Below, one piece after another: positions 58,001 through 64,000 of a stretch of 64,000 bases of DNA. Under the pieces are notes generated by a model. The model saw nothing but the letters and a program-made list of their open reading frames with translations. It ran no database searches and was not told where the DNA came from. The translations under genes and the position numbers were made by a program. Numbering within the stretch: the first letter of the stretch is position 1; each line of letters begins with the position of its first letter. This DNA comes from Undaria pinnatifida (Eukaryota; Sar; Phaeophyceae; Laminariales; Alariaceae), in the NCBI GenBank assembly GCA_012845835.1, contig JABAKD010000022.1:9993718-10057717 (forward strand). Direction: 5' to 3'.

Positions 58001-61000
58001 CATCTGTTCTACTACATTTTGCTCCGTGTCTACCCAGATACCCCCACCCGTGCTGCCACCAGCTACATAGTACTCCCATGCCTGTCTTTGGATGTGGCCA
58101 TACCGGAAATGAAGTGAACTAATTGAATCTGTCATCCATATCCAAGTCCGCCTTGCAGGCGGTCGTTAGTAGGATGCAGCTCACCCTCCATGCAACTCGC
58201 CGAACACCTCACGGCGCTTCGCGCTTGGTCCAAGCGATGTCTGCCTGGTCGGTGAAAGCCCGACATGCTCCGTCCCGGCCTTGTAGGTATGCAAGGTTCT
58301 ATGGTCATACGGCTACGGCCACGCATGAATATCAAGTGCACCCCCTCCCCCCCGGGCTGCTACTCCATGCTAGTGAGTGTGCGAACCAGCACGTTTCGAT
58401 AAGCGATATCACGAAAGCATCTTGACGAGGGTGACAGTAAACTTGTGTTAGGTTTTTAGGTGAAACATGATGGGAAACGAAGATAAAAAAAGACCCATGG
58501 GAGCGGAAGGCTGGGGCGAGCACCTCGGGCGAGCGGGGGGGGGGGGGGGGGGGGGGCAGGTGCCGGGAAGCACCTACGTCACGACCAATGGCGTTCCGTT
58601 CGTCCTGCATCTGCCGCCCTCTCCATTTTCACCTGCCATCCTTTCGTCCACACAAAACGACTGCGCAATGACTCACCCCGACTCAACAGACATCAATAAA
58701 CAGCTTCTTTTTTAGTAAAAAAGAATGCTAACTTATGTGAAAATCGCAAACACCGGGTAAACCACTGGCACTGCAATCGACCCACCTCTTCCGCCTCGCT
58801 CCGCGAAGGCGGCGCCCGCCAAGGATGAAACCAAATCCTCTCCCCGGGTGTCCGGAGCTCGTTTTTCCGATAATCCCGGCCTCCCCGTCTCCTCCAACTC
58901 CTCCTTCCTCTCCTTTTGCCCCCGTTAACATGGCGTCGTCGGTCTGCAAGAAACAGACATGCACGCCCGTTTTGTTCCGCCGGCTTTGGACCAAAGATAT
59001 GAGGAGACGGCAATCTCAGCCCTTCACTGACGGCAATGACGGCAATTTTCCAATAGTTTACCTTCACTGACGCCAAATTACTAGGGTTTAGTATGTACAA
59101 GCAAAGACGTCGGGAGACGGCACTTTCAGCCCTTGATCGACCCGACGGCAAATTTTCCATAGTCAACCTTGACTGACGCCAAACTACTAGATTTTAGTGT
59201 GGAACGATCGGTTTTACATCCTTGACCGCCGGACGTTTCCCCCTGACGGACCGCCTCCTGTCATTTTTGCGTGGGACAACGTTGTGCCTGTCGGCCACCA
59301 CAATATACCATTCTGATTTTTCCATAAGCAGCTAGAATATAACCTAAAGGGCACATACTGATAAGGTGGGAACAAGGACAACAAAATGGTTTACCGTATA
59401 TGACAGTGTATAATACCCCCCGGGATGAAATGCCGAGCCGGTTTCCTCCAAAACCAGCTCGGCACGAATAACAACGGTGGCGGCTTTGGGAGGATGTCGT
59501 CCAGATCTTTCCGTAGACGTGTCGCTCGGCGTTTAGACTCTACCGGTCGTCGAGAGATCGGCATACATATCATACCAAACTCGTCCGAGGGGGTGTGCTA
59601 TGCACGTTCACATACGGTACTACTCTGTAGATAAGGCTTAGAAGGCAAGAAGGCACAGAAGGGAGTTGAGGCTTTGTACGTAGGCTTACTTTTGTTTCCG
59701 AAGCTTTCCTACTTTTGGGAATGTTACGAGTGGTCAACGTTGAAACACATCGAGCTGCACATTGTCGGACGGCAGGCACATAATAGTAACAACTGCTACA
59801 GTTTAGCGGTGGAAGCACACTTGACCAACCCGTCGGATCCCATCATTGCGTAAAAAAAACACGGGGCTGCAGAAGCGCAACTTTGATGGATAGTGCTAGC
59901 AGCTACATAGGGCAACGGGAAATCCAATCAATACCATGAACAGCCGCGGTATTTTCCCTCCGGTGACTTCGCTTGGTTGCCCTGTCCTGCCTGTTAAAGC
60001 GTTAGACCAAGTACTCTGTAGTCCGTTGGGCTACCGTTGAGCTACTGATGGTTGCCCTCTCCTGCCTGTTAAAGCGTTAGACCAACTACTCTGTAGTCCG
60101 TTGGGCTATTGACTACTGCGACCGGGCCGTGGGAAAATCCTGAACAAAAACATATTTTTTGTGGGCGGTGAGATTCGAATTCAAGACTTCCTGCCGATGA
60201 CTTCCTGCCGATGACGCCATTTGTTAAGGCACTACTAGGGTACAGAAGGGGTCCCCCAGTAAGGCGGGTGGTGTGTGAGAGCAACATGACCGCCTTGTGG
60301 AGGGAAACCGCCGTATCCATTCTAGGTTATGAGTGCAATTCTCCGGTGGCGCCAAGCGGTGTTGACCGCTTTATGTCGGGACACCGCACTACTCACATCG
60401 CCTTATTATTAGGGCACCGCTACCGTATGTAGTAGAATAGAGTATTGGTCCATCGGGCCATTGGTAAAAGGGTACGAAGACATTTAGCAAAAAATCTCAG
60501 CGATACGAGCTATTACGTGTTTTTTACGAAGGCCAACAGAAAAGACAGATAATGCTACCTGTTTCATCAGTAACGGGATTTCTCCGTTAAGTGGCTTCCA
60601 CCCGAGCTAAACCTTTTCAACAACCCCCCCCATTCCCTCAGCCTCCGTTTCCGGAACCCTCGCGAGCATAGCACCCACCAGGAGATCCTCCATGTAGACT
60701 GGGTCTAAGGTGATGTCTGGGTTGTAGACGATCTCGTCGTCTGCCTTTAGCCTGCCAGATAAAAACGCGTCGAGAGAAACAAATGAGACGGTTGGACGAA
60801 TGGGGGTAGCATCGTCAGCTTCGAAGGTGGAATTTGATCAATTAGCGTCGATGAGGATATAAGATAAAATATACAGGCACGAGCTAAAAGGAACGGATGT
60901 GGGGAAGGGAAACGGGGAAATGGTTGGCAGAGGGTTATAGGAGAGATACTGCTGCTTGACGGAAGGACATTCGATTCATATCGGAACGGCATCTACGCTA

Positions 61001-63213
61001 TATTTTTCGGAGGGCAACAGTAATACCAGTAGTATTTATTGTTATCTCACCACCACACTATTATTGTCAGATACGCCCTGCAACCTGTGGTGTTTCTTGG
61101 AGGCGGGTGCCGGTGTCTTCAACGTGGTGGACAAAAAGTTAACTACGTACGTGCTGTCCAGTTTTCAGACCTGGCTCACAAAGGCACACGGTTCTACATA
61201 TAGCGATACAACCTCCGTCGCGACTCAGGCCAAATACGAGATGGGGGGAGAGGGGGGGCGTTTTCACTCGACGCTAGTCGTCTGACCATTGACCACGCAT
61301 CCCTTTCGAAAAAAAAAGGAGGGAGGGGTGGTATGCCTTCGTCCTGGGTGAACTTGGTAAGGTGGAGGTAAATACAAAAAATTGGAGCGTGAGTGATTTA
61401 CGGATTTATTCCAACCGGCGTCCAACACGCTCGTCACCGTACCCACTCCAAAATGCGAGCACCAATACTGGTAGTGTTCTAACGGCCGTGGCACCATTCG
61501 CCATGCCATACTCCTGTTTGCCGAACACGGCTTTGGAGGGGGTCGTCGGCTATCTCGAACACCGCGCCCGTACGATAGACCGGCTGCCTCCAAAGGATAG
61601 CTTTGTCTGCAAACGCAAGGAATCGAAGAATACCGCGCCCGTTCGATAGACCGGCTGCCTCTAAACCCGGTTCACTACGCGTAAACGGTCGAAATGGCGA
61701 TCAATCACGGGGGAGTAGTCAGCGTAGAAACTGGTACCATGCGTGACATTAAGACAGGCCGTCTTGGTGTCACTCTGTGAACCCTGGCGCTCGCTAGCGC
61801 TAAGGGGAGCCGCCGATATGTCTTCCTTGAGGACACGCACACAATCCCGTAACAAGCGCGATCGGAGAATCACACACAGCTTGAAAAACATGAGTTTTGA
61901 TGAAATCCTCAATTTCACAGCTGTTGTAGTGTATTGCTTGATTTTTTTTTTCAGTAACGAAAAAGGAGCATAGGGGCAGCACGGTTGGACCAAAATCATG
62001 TCTTGCTGAAGACTATTACTGACAATAACAATCTACCCTGATTGTATACTGATACTTGGCATATATATTTTTTTGTATTTTGCTCATTGTTCGTCACGTA
62101 CTCACGCAGTGAGAATCAGATTGTTCATCGCGTTGCACTTTCGTCATTTCTCAAGATCAGTTTTTGTTTTGGTAATTGTTCGTCACGTACCTACGCAGTG
62201 GGAATCAGATTGTCCATCGCGTTGCACTTTCGTCATTTCTCAAGATCAGTTTTTTTTGGTGATTGTTCGTCACGTACCTACGCAGTGAGAATCAGATTGT
62301 CCATCGCGTTGCACATTGGTCTATTCTCAAGGTCAGTCTTTTGTTTTGGTAATTGTTCGTCACGTACCTATGCAGTGGGAATCAGATTGTCCATCGCGTT
62401 GCACTTTCGTCATTTCTCAAGGTCAGTTTTTTTAGTAATTAATCGTCACGTACCTACGCAGTGAGAATCAGATTGTCCATCGCGTTGCTCTTTCGTCATT
62501 TCTCAAGGTCAGTCTTTTGTTTTGGTAATTGTTCGTCACGTACCTACGCAATAATGAAACTTCGTCCAACGCGTTGTACTTTCGCCGTTTCTTACGGCCA
62601 GCTTCTTTTTTTTTCTTTTTTTGGGGGGGGTGCTCCTCAAGCGAGGGAGGGGCCTCTAAAATAGATAAAACAAAAGTAAAAATAAAAATGAACACCCTGC
62701 TATCATAACGCCGTGGCTTGCATCCGCGCCCGATAATCCAACCCCGTTTTCGAGCCACTCGGCGCGAGGGGCGCAGCAGGAAAATTTAACACGAGGAGCT
62801 CGATAATAGCTCACCCGAAAGATGGCTTCGAAGACATTCGTTCGCGCAACCCGACGAACCGTTTCCATGCGCTAGTCCTCAAAACAAGTATGCTCGTACA
62901 ACATTATCATATTAACCGATAGGCCCAACACTTCGGGAGCTCAACCGTTCATAAACCTTTAGTCTAACACCTGCACCACCTACCGTGGGATGCCTCTTTG
63001 ACCAGCTCCTGCTTTGACCCCGTCTGTCTGAGCTTCCACCGCCTGCCCTGCCTCCGGTGGAACTCCCCCGTTCTCGTTACCCTTGGTTTCACAGCCACCG
63101 CCTGCGTTGTTATCCGCTTGAGCGGTTTCGATTGCGGTGGTGACCCCTTTGGCGATCATTAGGGAAAGCTTGTCGTACTCCTCTGCCGCGGAGGTCTGTG
63201 TCCAAATGTCGAC
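36989..63213 (-). CDS. Large 11-exon gene of unknown function, 5' end beyond window
   Basis: Minus-strand exons 63213 (or 63195)-62984, 60751-60613, 58943-58786, 55762-55585, 54738-54646, 53133-53008, 48163-48026, 47710-47634, 42877-42706, 41716-41603 and 37099-36989 (stop). All have GT-AG introns, and all ten junctions are phase-compatible (three split codons, seven phase 0). This gives 505 codons plus stop from 63195, or 511 from 63213. Best-supported exons: 53133-53008 (LARRNLNQLCKSV, SNPRIE), 48163-48026 (VFAALTGIPIM, FTCSDFIIPMLAKL), 42877-42706, 41716-41603 (SIDLDEGLLLAMP) and 37099-36989 (EEEYLIMHVTLNAIAILRRW, with a strong polypyrimidine acceptor). Exon 55762 carries an acidic EEGEEEDDEE patch. 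The weakest is 58943-58786, which is glycine-rich and open in all frames. The protein looks soluble and mostly helical. No family is recognised. The 10 introns hold nearly all the mobile elements of the right half of the window. Confidence 0.65.
37290..37355 (-). repeat. Conserved 60 bp block, copy 3
   Basis: Same block as 28395-28470, inverted. It lies in the last intron of the large gene, while the copy at 36310-36375 lies just downstream of it. Confidence 0.7.
38050..38105 (+). repeat. Degenerate CCCTAAC-like tract
   Basis: Short run of cccaaccc, ccctaacc, ccctgac and ccctacc variants, reminiscent of the telomere-like array at 41025-41098 but irregular. Confidence 0.5.
38365..38785 (+). 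repeat. ~420 bp dispersed repeat, copy 1
   Basis: Starts gtaatggagtgcc-tccgtag and ends ccccactcggagtacca. An internal minisatellite of (c)tacctgctc units at 38540-38590 is replaced in copy 2 (49313-49735) by ctaccctgca units. The flanking arms are about 90% identical by eye. Confidence 0.85.
38880..39100 (+). mobile_element. MITE-like element with aaggcggt repeats, copy 1
   Basis: Subterminal ataaggcggt motifs at both ends, here gaaataaggcggtatcccc and cccacaataaggcggtc. Relatives lie at 52110-52300 (plus) and 60222-60430 (minus). Confidence 0.65.
39379..39437 (-). pseudogene. Degenerate copy of gene 4 exon 41716-41603
   Basis: It shares ccagatcgatgctg-gggtcggcc and the donor-side accggcat with the exon. 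A one-base insertion shifts the frame. It lies in the following intron, 2.2 kb away. Confidence 0.6.
39473..39840 (+). repeat. ~360 bp repeat, intact copy
   Basis: From tcgcaggtatactttctacc to gaacctgggttacacc. The second copy (40524-41435) is interrupted by a 541 bp insertion. Confidence 0.85.
39868..40295. mobile_element. Foldback element with ~105 bp arms around a CAG array
   Basis: The left arm (39868-39960) is the inverted copy of the right arm (40175-40290): ggcctgaaa-ctaagcg, cgacctggtgatgaaaagtt, tggaga-gacggcgg. The interior holds a CAG run (39973-40010) and GCGGCGG DNA. Confidence 0.8.
40034..40444 (+). other. Open frame across foldback arm
   Basis: A 136-codon frame with an acidic SDEEEDGKK stretch. 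Because its first half is an inverted-repeat arm it is probably not a gene. The second half (40290-40444) has protein-like composition but no family. Confidence 0.2.
40675..41215. mobile_element. 541 bp non-autonomous DNA element carrying a telomere-like array
   Basis: Flanked by cgggtaatc (40666-40674) and cgggcaatc (41216-41224); the empty copy has cgggttatc, so the insert made a 9 bp target-site duplication. The ends are imperfectly inverted, both with gacc then ttgcacg about 12 bp later. A 9 bp duplication suggests a Mutator-like or hAT-like element. No frame encodes a transposase. Confidence 0.7.
41025..41098 (+). repeat. Interstitial CCCTAA telomere-like array
   Basis: About ten perfect ccctaa hexamers in two runs, with degenerate ones before. 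TTAGGG-type telomeres are known in several brown algae. Here the array is internal to the 40675-41215 insert. Confidence 0.9.
43027..43185 (+). repeat. tRNA-derived element with B-box and T-run
   Basis: Starts gttataaggcgtagtttggg, has the A-box-like agcaagtggtcaaacgg, and ends with ggtcgtgggttcgaatccca then ccatccacca and a T-run. A frame across it on the minus strand gives the GGIRTHDP string, a familiar false protein made by antisense tRNA T-arms. Confidence 0.65.
43319..43410 (+). repeat. 5' half of the same tRNA-derived element
   Basis: gttataaggcttggtttggg through gtcaaacggactaatacctc. The B-box half is absent. Confidence 0.7.
43440..44060 (+). other. Short protein-like frames, no gene model
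   Basis: Frames at 43460-43666 and 43677-43889 have balanced composition, the second with RSYVLLDPQGNTITLAHPDE. They could be scraps of a gene or element. The second vaguely recalls VOC-type domains, but no partner exon was found. They lie in an intron of the large minus-strand gene. Confidence 0.2.
44249..44698 (-). mobile_element. Probable retrotransposon polyprotein fragment
   Basis: A minus frame of 149 codons. The first ~70 residues look like an SH3- or chromo-like module of the kind found near the end of LTR-retrotransposon polyproteins: VRFWYKANDGLLWWLGK, then EYLVRFLDDPGPIQLPL. The remainder is low-information sequence. It lies within an intron of the large gene on the same strand. 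The assignment rests on composition and recollection of similar algal repeats. Confidence 0.4.
45535..45652. repeat. tRNA-like palindrome, second family member
   Basis: The left arm (tttgttagttatgtagcac...cactcagtcac) has an inverted partner (gtgacctagtggatagcgtt...actaacaaa). An extra tandem copy of the inner part (tacgtagcactatccgctag) sits in the loop. Confidence 0.85.
46105..46505 (+). repeat. 68 bp satellite, six copies
   Basis: The block gttgttgga occurs at 46124, 46192, 46260, 46329, 46397 and 46465, so the period is 68-69 bp. Units contain ttaactaataatgtacctg and gattgagctcctgagtgatc. Confidence 0.95.
46910..47530. mobile_element. TIR element with expanded ATGATCTAT satellite, copy 3
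   Basis: Left end cacatcagacagataagatc, right end gatctgtctgatatgtga. The interior atatgatct run, short in the other two copies, is expanded to about 420 bp here. It lies in an intron of the large gene, 200 bp from an exon. Confidence 0.7.
49195..49315 (+). repeat. CCCCA pentanucleotide array
   Basis: About 20 ccccaccca-type pentamers directly before the ~420 bp repeat copy 2. A short array of the same unit (49731-49755) follows that copy. Confidence 0.95.
49313..49735 (+). repeat. ~420 bp dispersed repeat, copy 2
   Basis: Same arms as 38365-38785. Its interior (49480-49558) is a ctaccctgca 10 bp array of about seven units. Confidence 0.85.
49840..50745 (+). repeat. Three tandem copies of the ~290 bp repeat
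   Basis: Copies at about 49840-50160, 50160-50450 and 50455-50745. Each runs from ggtgcacca-ttt through taagacctc, gatgaaa--tccca, gcaaaaaaaa and tttccgacgattttg to cgtagcacgcgt. Another diverged copy lies at 51880-52090. Confidence 0.8.
50838..51175 (+). mobile_element. tRNA-derived SINE with A-rich tail, copy 2
   Basis: Head ggtggcgtatcaggttat, B-box gagttcgaatcc, body through acacctgtgaccgcggcttgtc, then an A-rich tail at 51128-51175. It is the full-length partner of the minus copy at 9288-9605. Confidence 0.75.
51300..51590. other. Protein-like segment, strand unclear
   Basis: Both strands are open (51364-51564 plus, 51324-51587 minus) and both translations look protein-like. It sits in the 4.8 kb intron of the large gene. 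No splice sites place it in that gene, because exons 53133-53008 and 48163-48026 already join in phase. Confidence 0.2.
52110..52300 (+). mobile_element. MITE-like element with aaggcggt repeats, copy 2
   Basis: gatagggcggtatccctata, then ataaggcggtatcccgatat, and near the far end ctataaggcggtcgtatt. It is flanked by ggtgcccc and ggggaaacc, imperfect inverted ends. Confidence 0.7.
53340..53510 (-). pseudogene. Partial copy of gene 4 exon 53133-53008 with upstream intron
   Basis: Minus strand: a gcgcag acceptor followed by about 25 bp closely matching the exon start (agaatgcaccactttgtgct). The exon match breaks off soon after; the remaining homology is intronic (upstream), matching 53133-53290. 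Confidence 0.65.
53500..54180 (-). mobile_element. Two LINE 3' ends in tandem, C-rich tails
   Basis: Minus frames end in the same terminal block as the LINE at 16.2-17.6 kb: NRNERRNVEGVSISSRNG (53650-53600), and WKKRTERPRVGGISVRCRNS further upstream near 53850-53790. Each stop is followed immediately by a C-rich tail (seen as G-runs near 53500 and 53690-53718 on the plus strand). The larger piece extends to about 54120 and carries stops and frameshifts. Confidence 0.75.
56220..56530 (+). repeat. Dispersed repeat shared with 22640-22960
   Basis: Shares aaccgcttg-gag, cttcggcac-ttgtgcg, atggacg-c--cgtcgaatg and ggtgtg-cc-cttccagag with 22660-22790. An A-run of about 21 follows near 56500. Confidence 0.6.
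57110..57960. other. No gene recognised
   Basis: Contains irregular repeats of gagattttga and of ttcttg(a/g)ctctggc-like blocks. The short plus frame at 56878-57099 is protein-like but isolated. Confidence 0.3.
58140..58345 (-). repeat. Dispersed repeat, gaccaggcagacat family
   Basis: Inverse of the repeat at 48310-48425 and 22550-22660. The plus-strand frame across it contains the string MSAWSVKARHAP, a repeat-borne false protein also visible at 22.6 and 23.1 kb. Confidence 0.7.
59974..60112 (+). repeat. 76 bp tandem duplication
   Basis: ggttgccct-tcctgcctgt starts at 59974 and 60050. Each unit contains tactctgtagtccgttgggc. Confidence 0.9.
60222..60430 (-). mobile_element. MITE-like element with aaggcggt repeats, copy 3
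   Basis: Inverted relative to the other two. Ends ggggtcccccagtaaggcgg (plus) and, reversed, ggtgccctaataataaggcg give imperfect terminal inverted repeats of about 20 bp. Confidence 0.7.
61248..61330 (-). mobile_element. LINE 3'-terminal scrap with C-rich tail
   Basis: Minus strand: a gggatgcgtggtcaatggtc block as at 17570-17595, then a stop and a ccccccctctcccccc tail. Only about 60 bp of the element remains. Confidence 0.6.
61560..61664 (+). repeat. 33 bp direct repeat
   Basis: ccgcgcccgt-cgatagaccg gctgcctc occurs at about 61560-61592 and 61632-61664. Confidence 0.85.
61661..61980 (-). other. Protein-like minus frame, unplaced
   Basis: The minus frame from about 61840 to 61670 (KEDISAAPLSASERQGSQ, later FYADYSPVIDRHFDRLRVV) looks coding, but exons 62984 and 60751 of the large gene already join in phase without it. 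It may be an alternative exon, a nested gene piece or an element fragment. Confidence 0.25.
62040..62600 (+). repeat. ~88 bp satellite, six units
   Basis: The block cgtcacgta occurs at about 62092, 62181, 62268, 62358, 62444 and 62534. Units contain gaatcagattgtccatcgcg and cgtcatttctcaaggtcagt. The last unit is diverged. Period 86-90 bp. Confidence 0.95.
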
Positions 63214-64000
63214 CTAACGGCATTGCACGCCAAGTTTCGCGGTTGTTTTGCCAAGGATTTCAACCGATCAGTTCTTTCAAACCAACCACCCCTTACAACC
63301 AATCGGCCCTTTAAACAAAAAAAAACATCCCCTTCAAACCAATCAAATCCTTCAAACAATCAATCCCTTCAAACAGACAAAGGCTACGGCATTGCGGTAG
63401 CATACCCTATTTTTTCAACGTCAGGTTTCGGCTGCTCGCCCGAGTGACTCTGTACCTCGCTGGAGAGAAGACTCTAGGCGATTTGTTTTTGGCACAGCGT
63501 GTCATGCTTAGCTAACCATGCGATGGCGGTGGCATATCGCAAAACAAAAAAACTTACACGAAACCCTACGAACGCAAAAGGATCAGCGGGGTCACCCGCG
63601 CGCGAGTGACCCCGAGACGCTCCAAAGAACGGTCCCAAAAAAATGACTCCCTGCCGTAGACTTGATCACCAATCAACCACCCAACAATCAGTTCCTTCAA
63701 GCAATCAACTCCTTCAAGCGATCAGCCCTTCAAGCCCACCCTTCAACCATCCAAAAACCAATTTTTTTTTGCAGTCAACCCAATCACAAATCAACTCTGA
63801 CAACCAATCAAAACCCTTTAACAAATCGAGTCATCATAATTCAACAAAAAAAACTTTAATCATTCGATATCCAATACAATATTTGTATTGATCCTATCGA
63901 ATCGGATCGCAAAAAAGATCCGATTCCGATACGACAACCGATATGCAACATGGAAACACCGCTAAACGCACGGAAATGCAGGTCACGGGACACCCAGTAA
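63214..64000. other. No gene recognised
   Basis: AT-rich DNA with a (tcaaaccaatca)-like degenerate repeat (63270-63370 and 63660-63810) and a ggggtcacccgcgcgcgagt near-palindrome at 63588-63612. The upstream exons of the large gene are not visible here. Confidence 0.4.

Noticed and set aside
62040-62600. Possible coding repeats of about 29 residues
   Set aside because: Unit length varies from 86 to 90 bp, so the frame is not kept between units; it is satellite DNA.

Overview
The window looks like nuclear DNA of a brown alga (stramenopile), probably Ectocarpus-like. Reasons: long intron-split genes with short GC-rich exons; an ankyrin protein of the cysteine/tryptophan-rich type common in brown algae and their phaeoviruses; decayed LINE copies; and many short dispersed repeats. 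The assignment is inferred from these features, not from a database match. There are no prokaryotic operons, rRNA genes, intact tRNA genes or CRISPR arrays.

Four genes can be supported. (1) An ankyrin-repeat protein exon on the minus strand, 2.7-3.3 kb. (2) An atlastin-type dynamin-family GTPase on the plus strand, 11.3-22.3 kb: 11 exons joined in phase, with P-loop, DTQG, RD motif and two C-terminal membrane segments. (3) A small three-exon gene on the minus strand, 30.3-32.5 kb, function unknown. (4) A large gene on the minus strand from 37.0 kb to at least 63.2 kb: 11 phase-compatible exons, about 1.5 kb of coding sequence in 26 kb, its 5' end beyond the right edge, function unknown.

The rest is repeats. 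Layout: 0-2.5 kb diverged copies of a ~290 bp repeat; 3.4-10.6 kb mostly featureless, with a 205 bp tandem duplication and a poly(A)-tailed tRNA-derived SINE; 10.6-11.2 kb a CTGT microsatellite just before the atlastin coding region; atlastin introns holding a GGAAC array, a dead LINE, minisatellites and SINE pieces; 22-30 kb old repeats and gene scraps; 32.5-36.9 kb TIR elements and GCAGC-rich DNA; 37-63 kb the introns of gene 4, full of MITEs, LINE 3' ends, SINE-like palindromes, satellites and a transposon carrying an internal CCCTAA array.

The most interesting signal is a 9 bp near-palindrome, TACC(A/T)GGTA, present 16 times where about 0.5 is expected. In one hairpin the two arms differ exactly by TA versus TA-CCTGG-TA, as an excision footprint of a TA-targeting transposon would look. 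A second theme is partial tandem duplication of exons with their splice sites, seen in all three multi-exon genes. In gene 3 the same duplicated sequence seems to serve as acceptor in one copy and as donor in the other.
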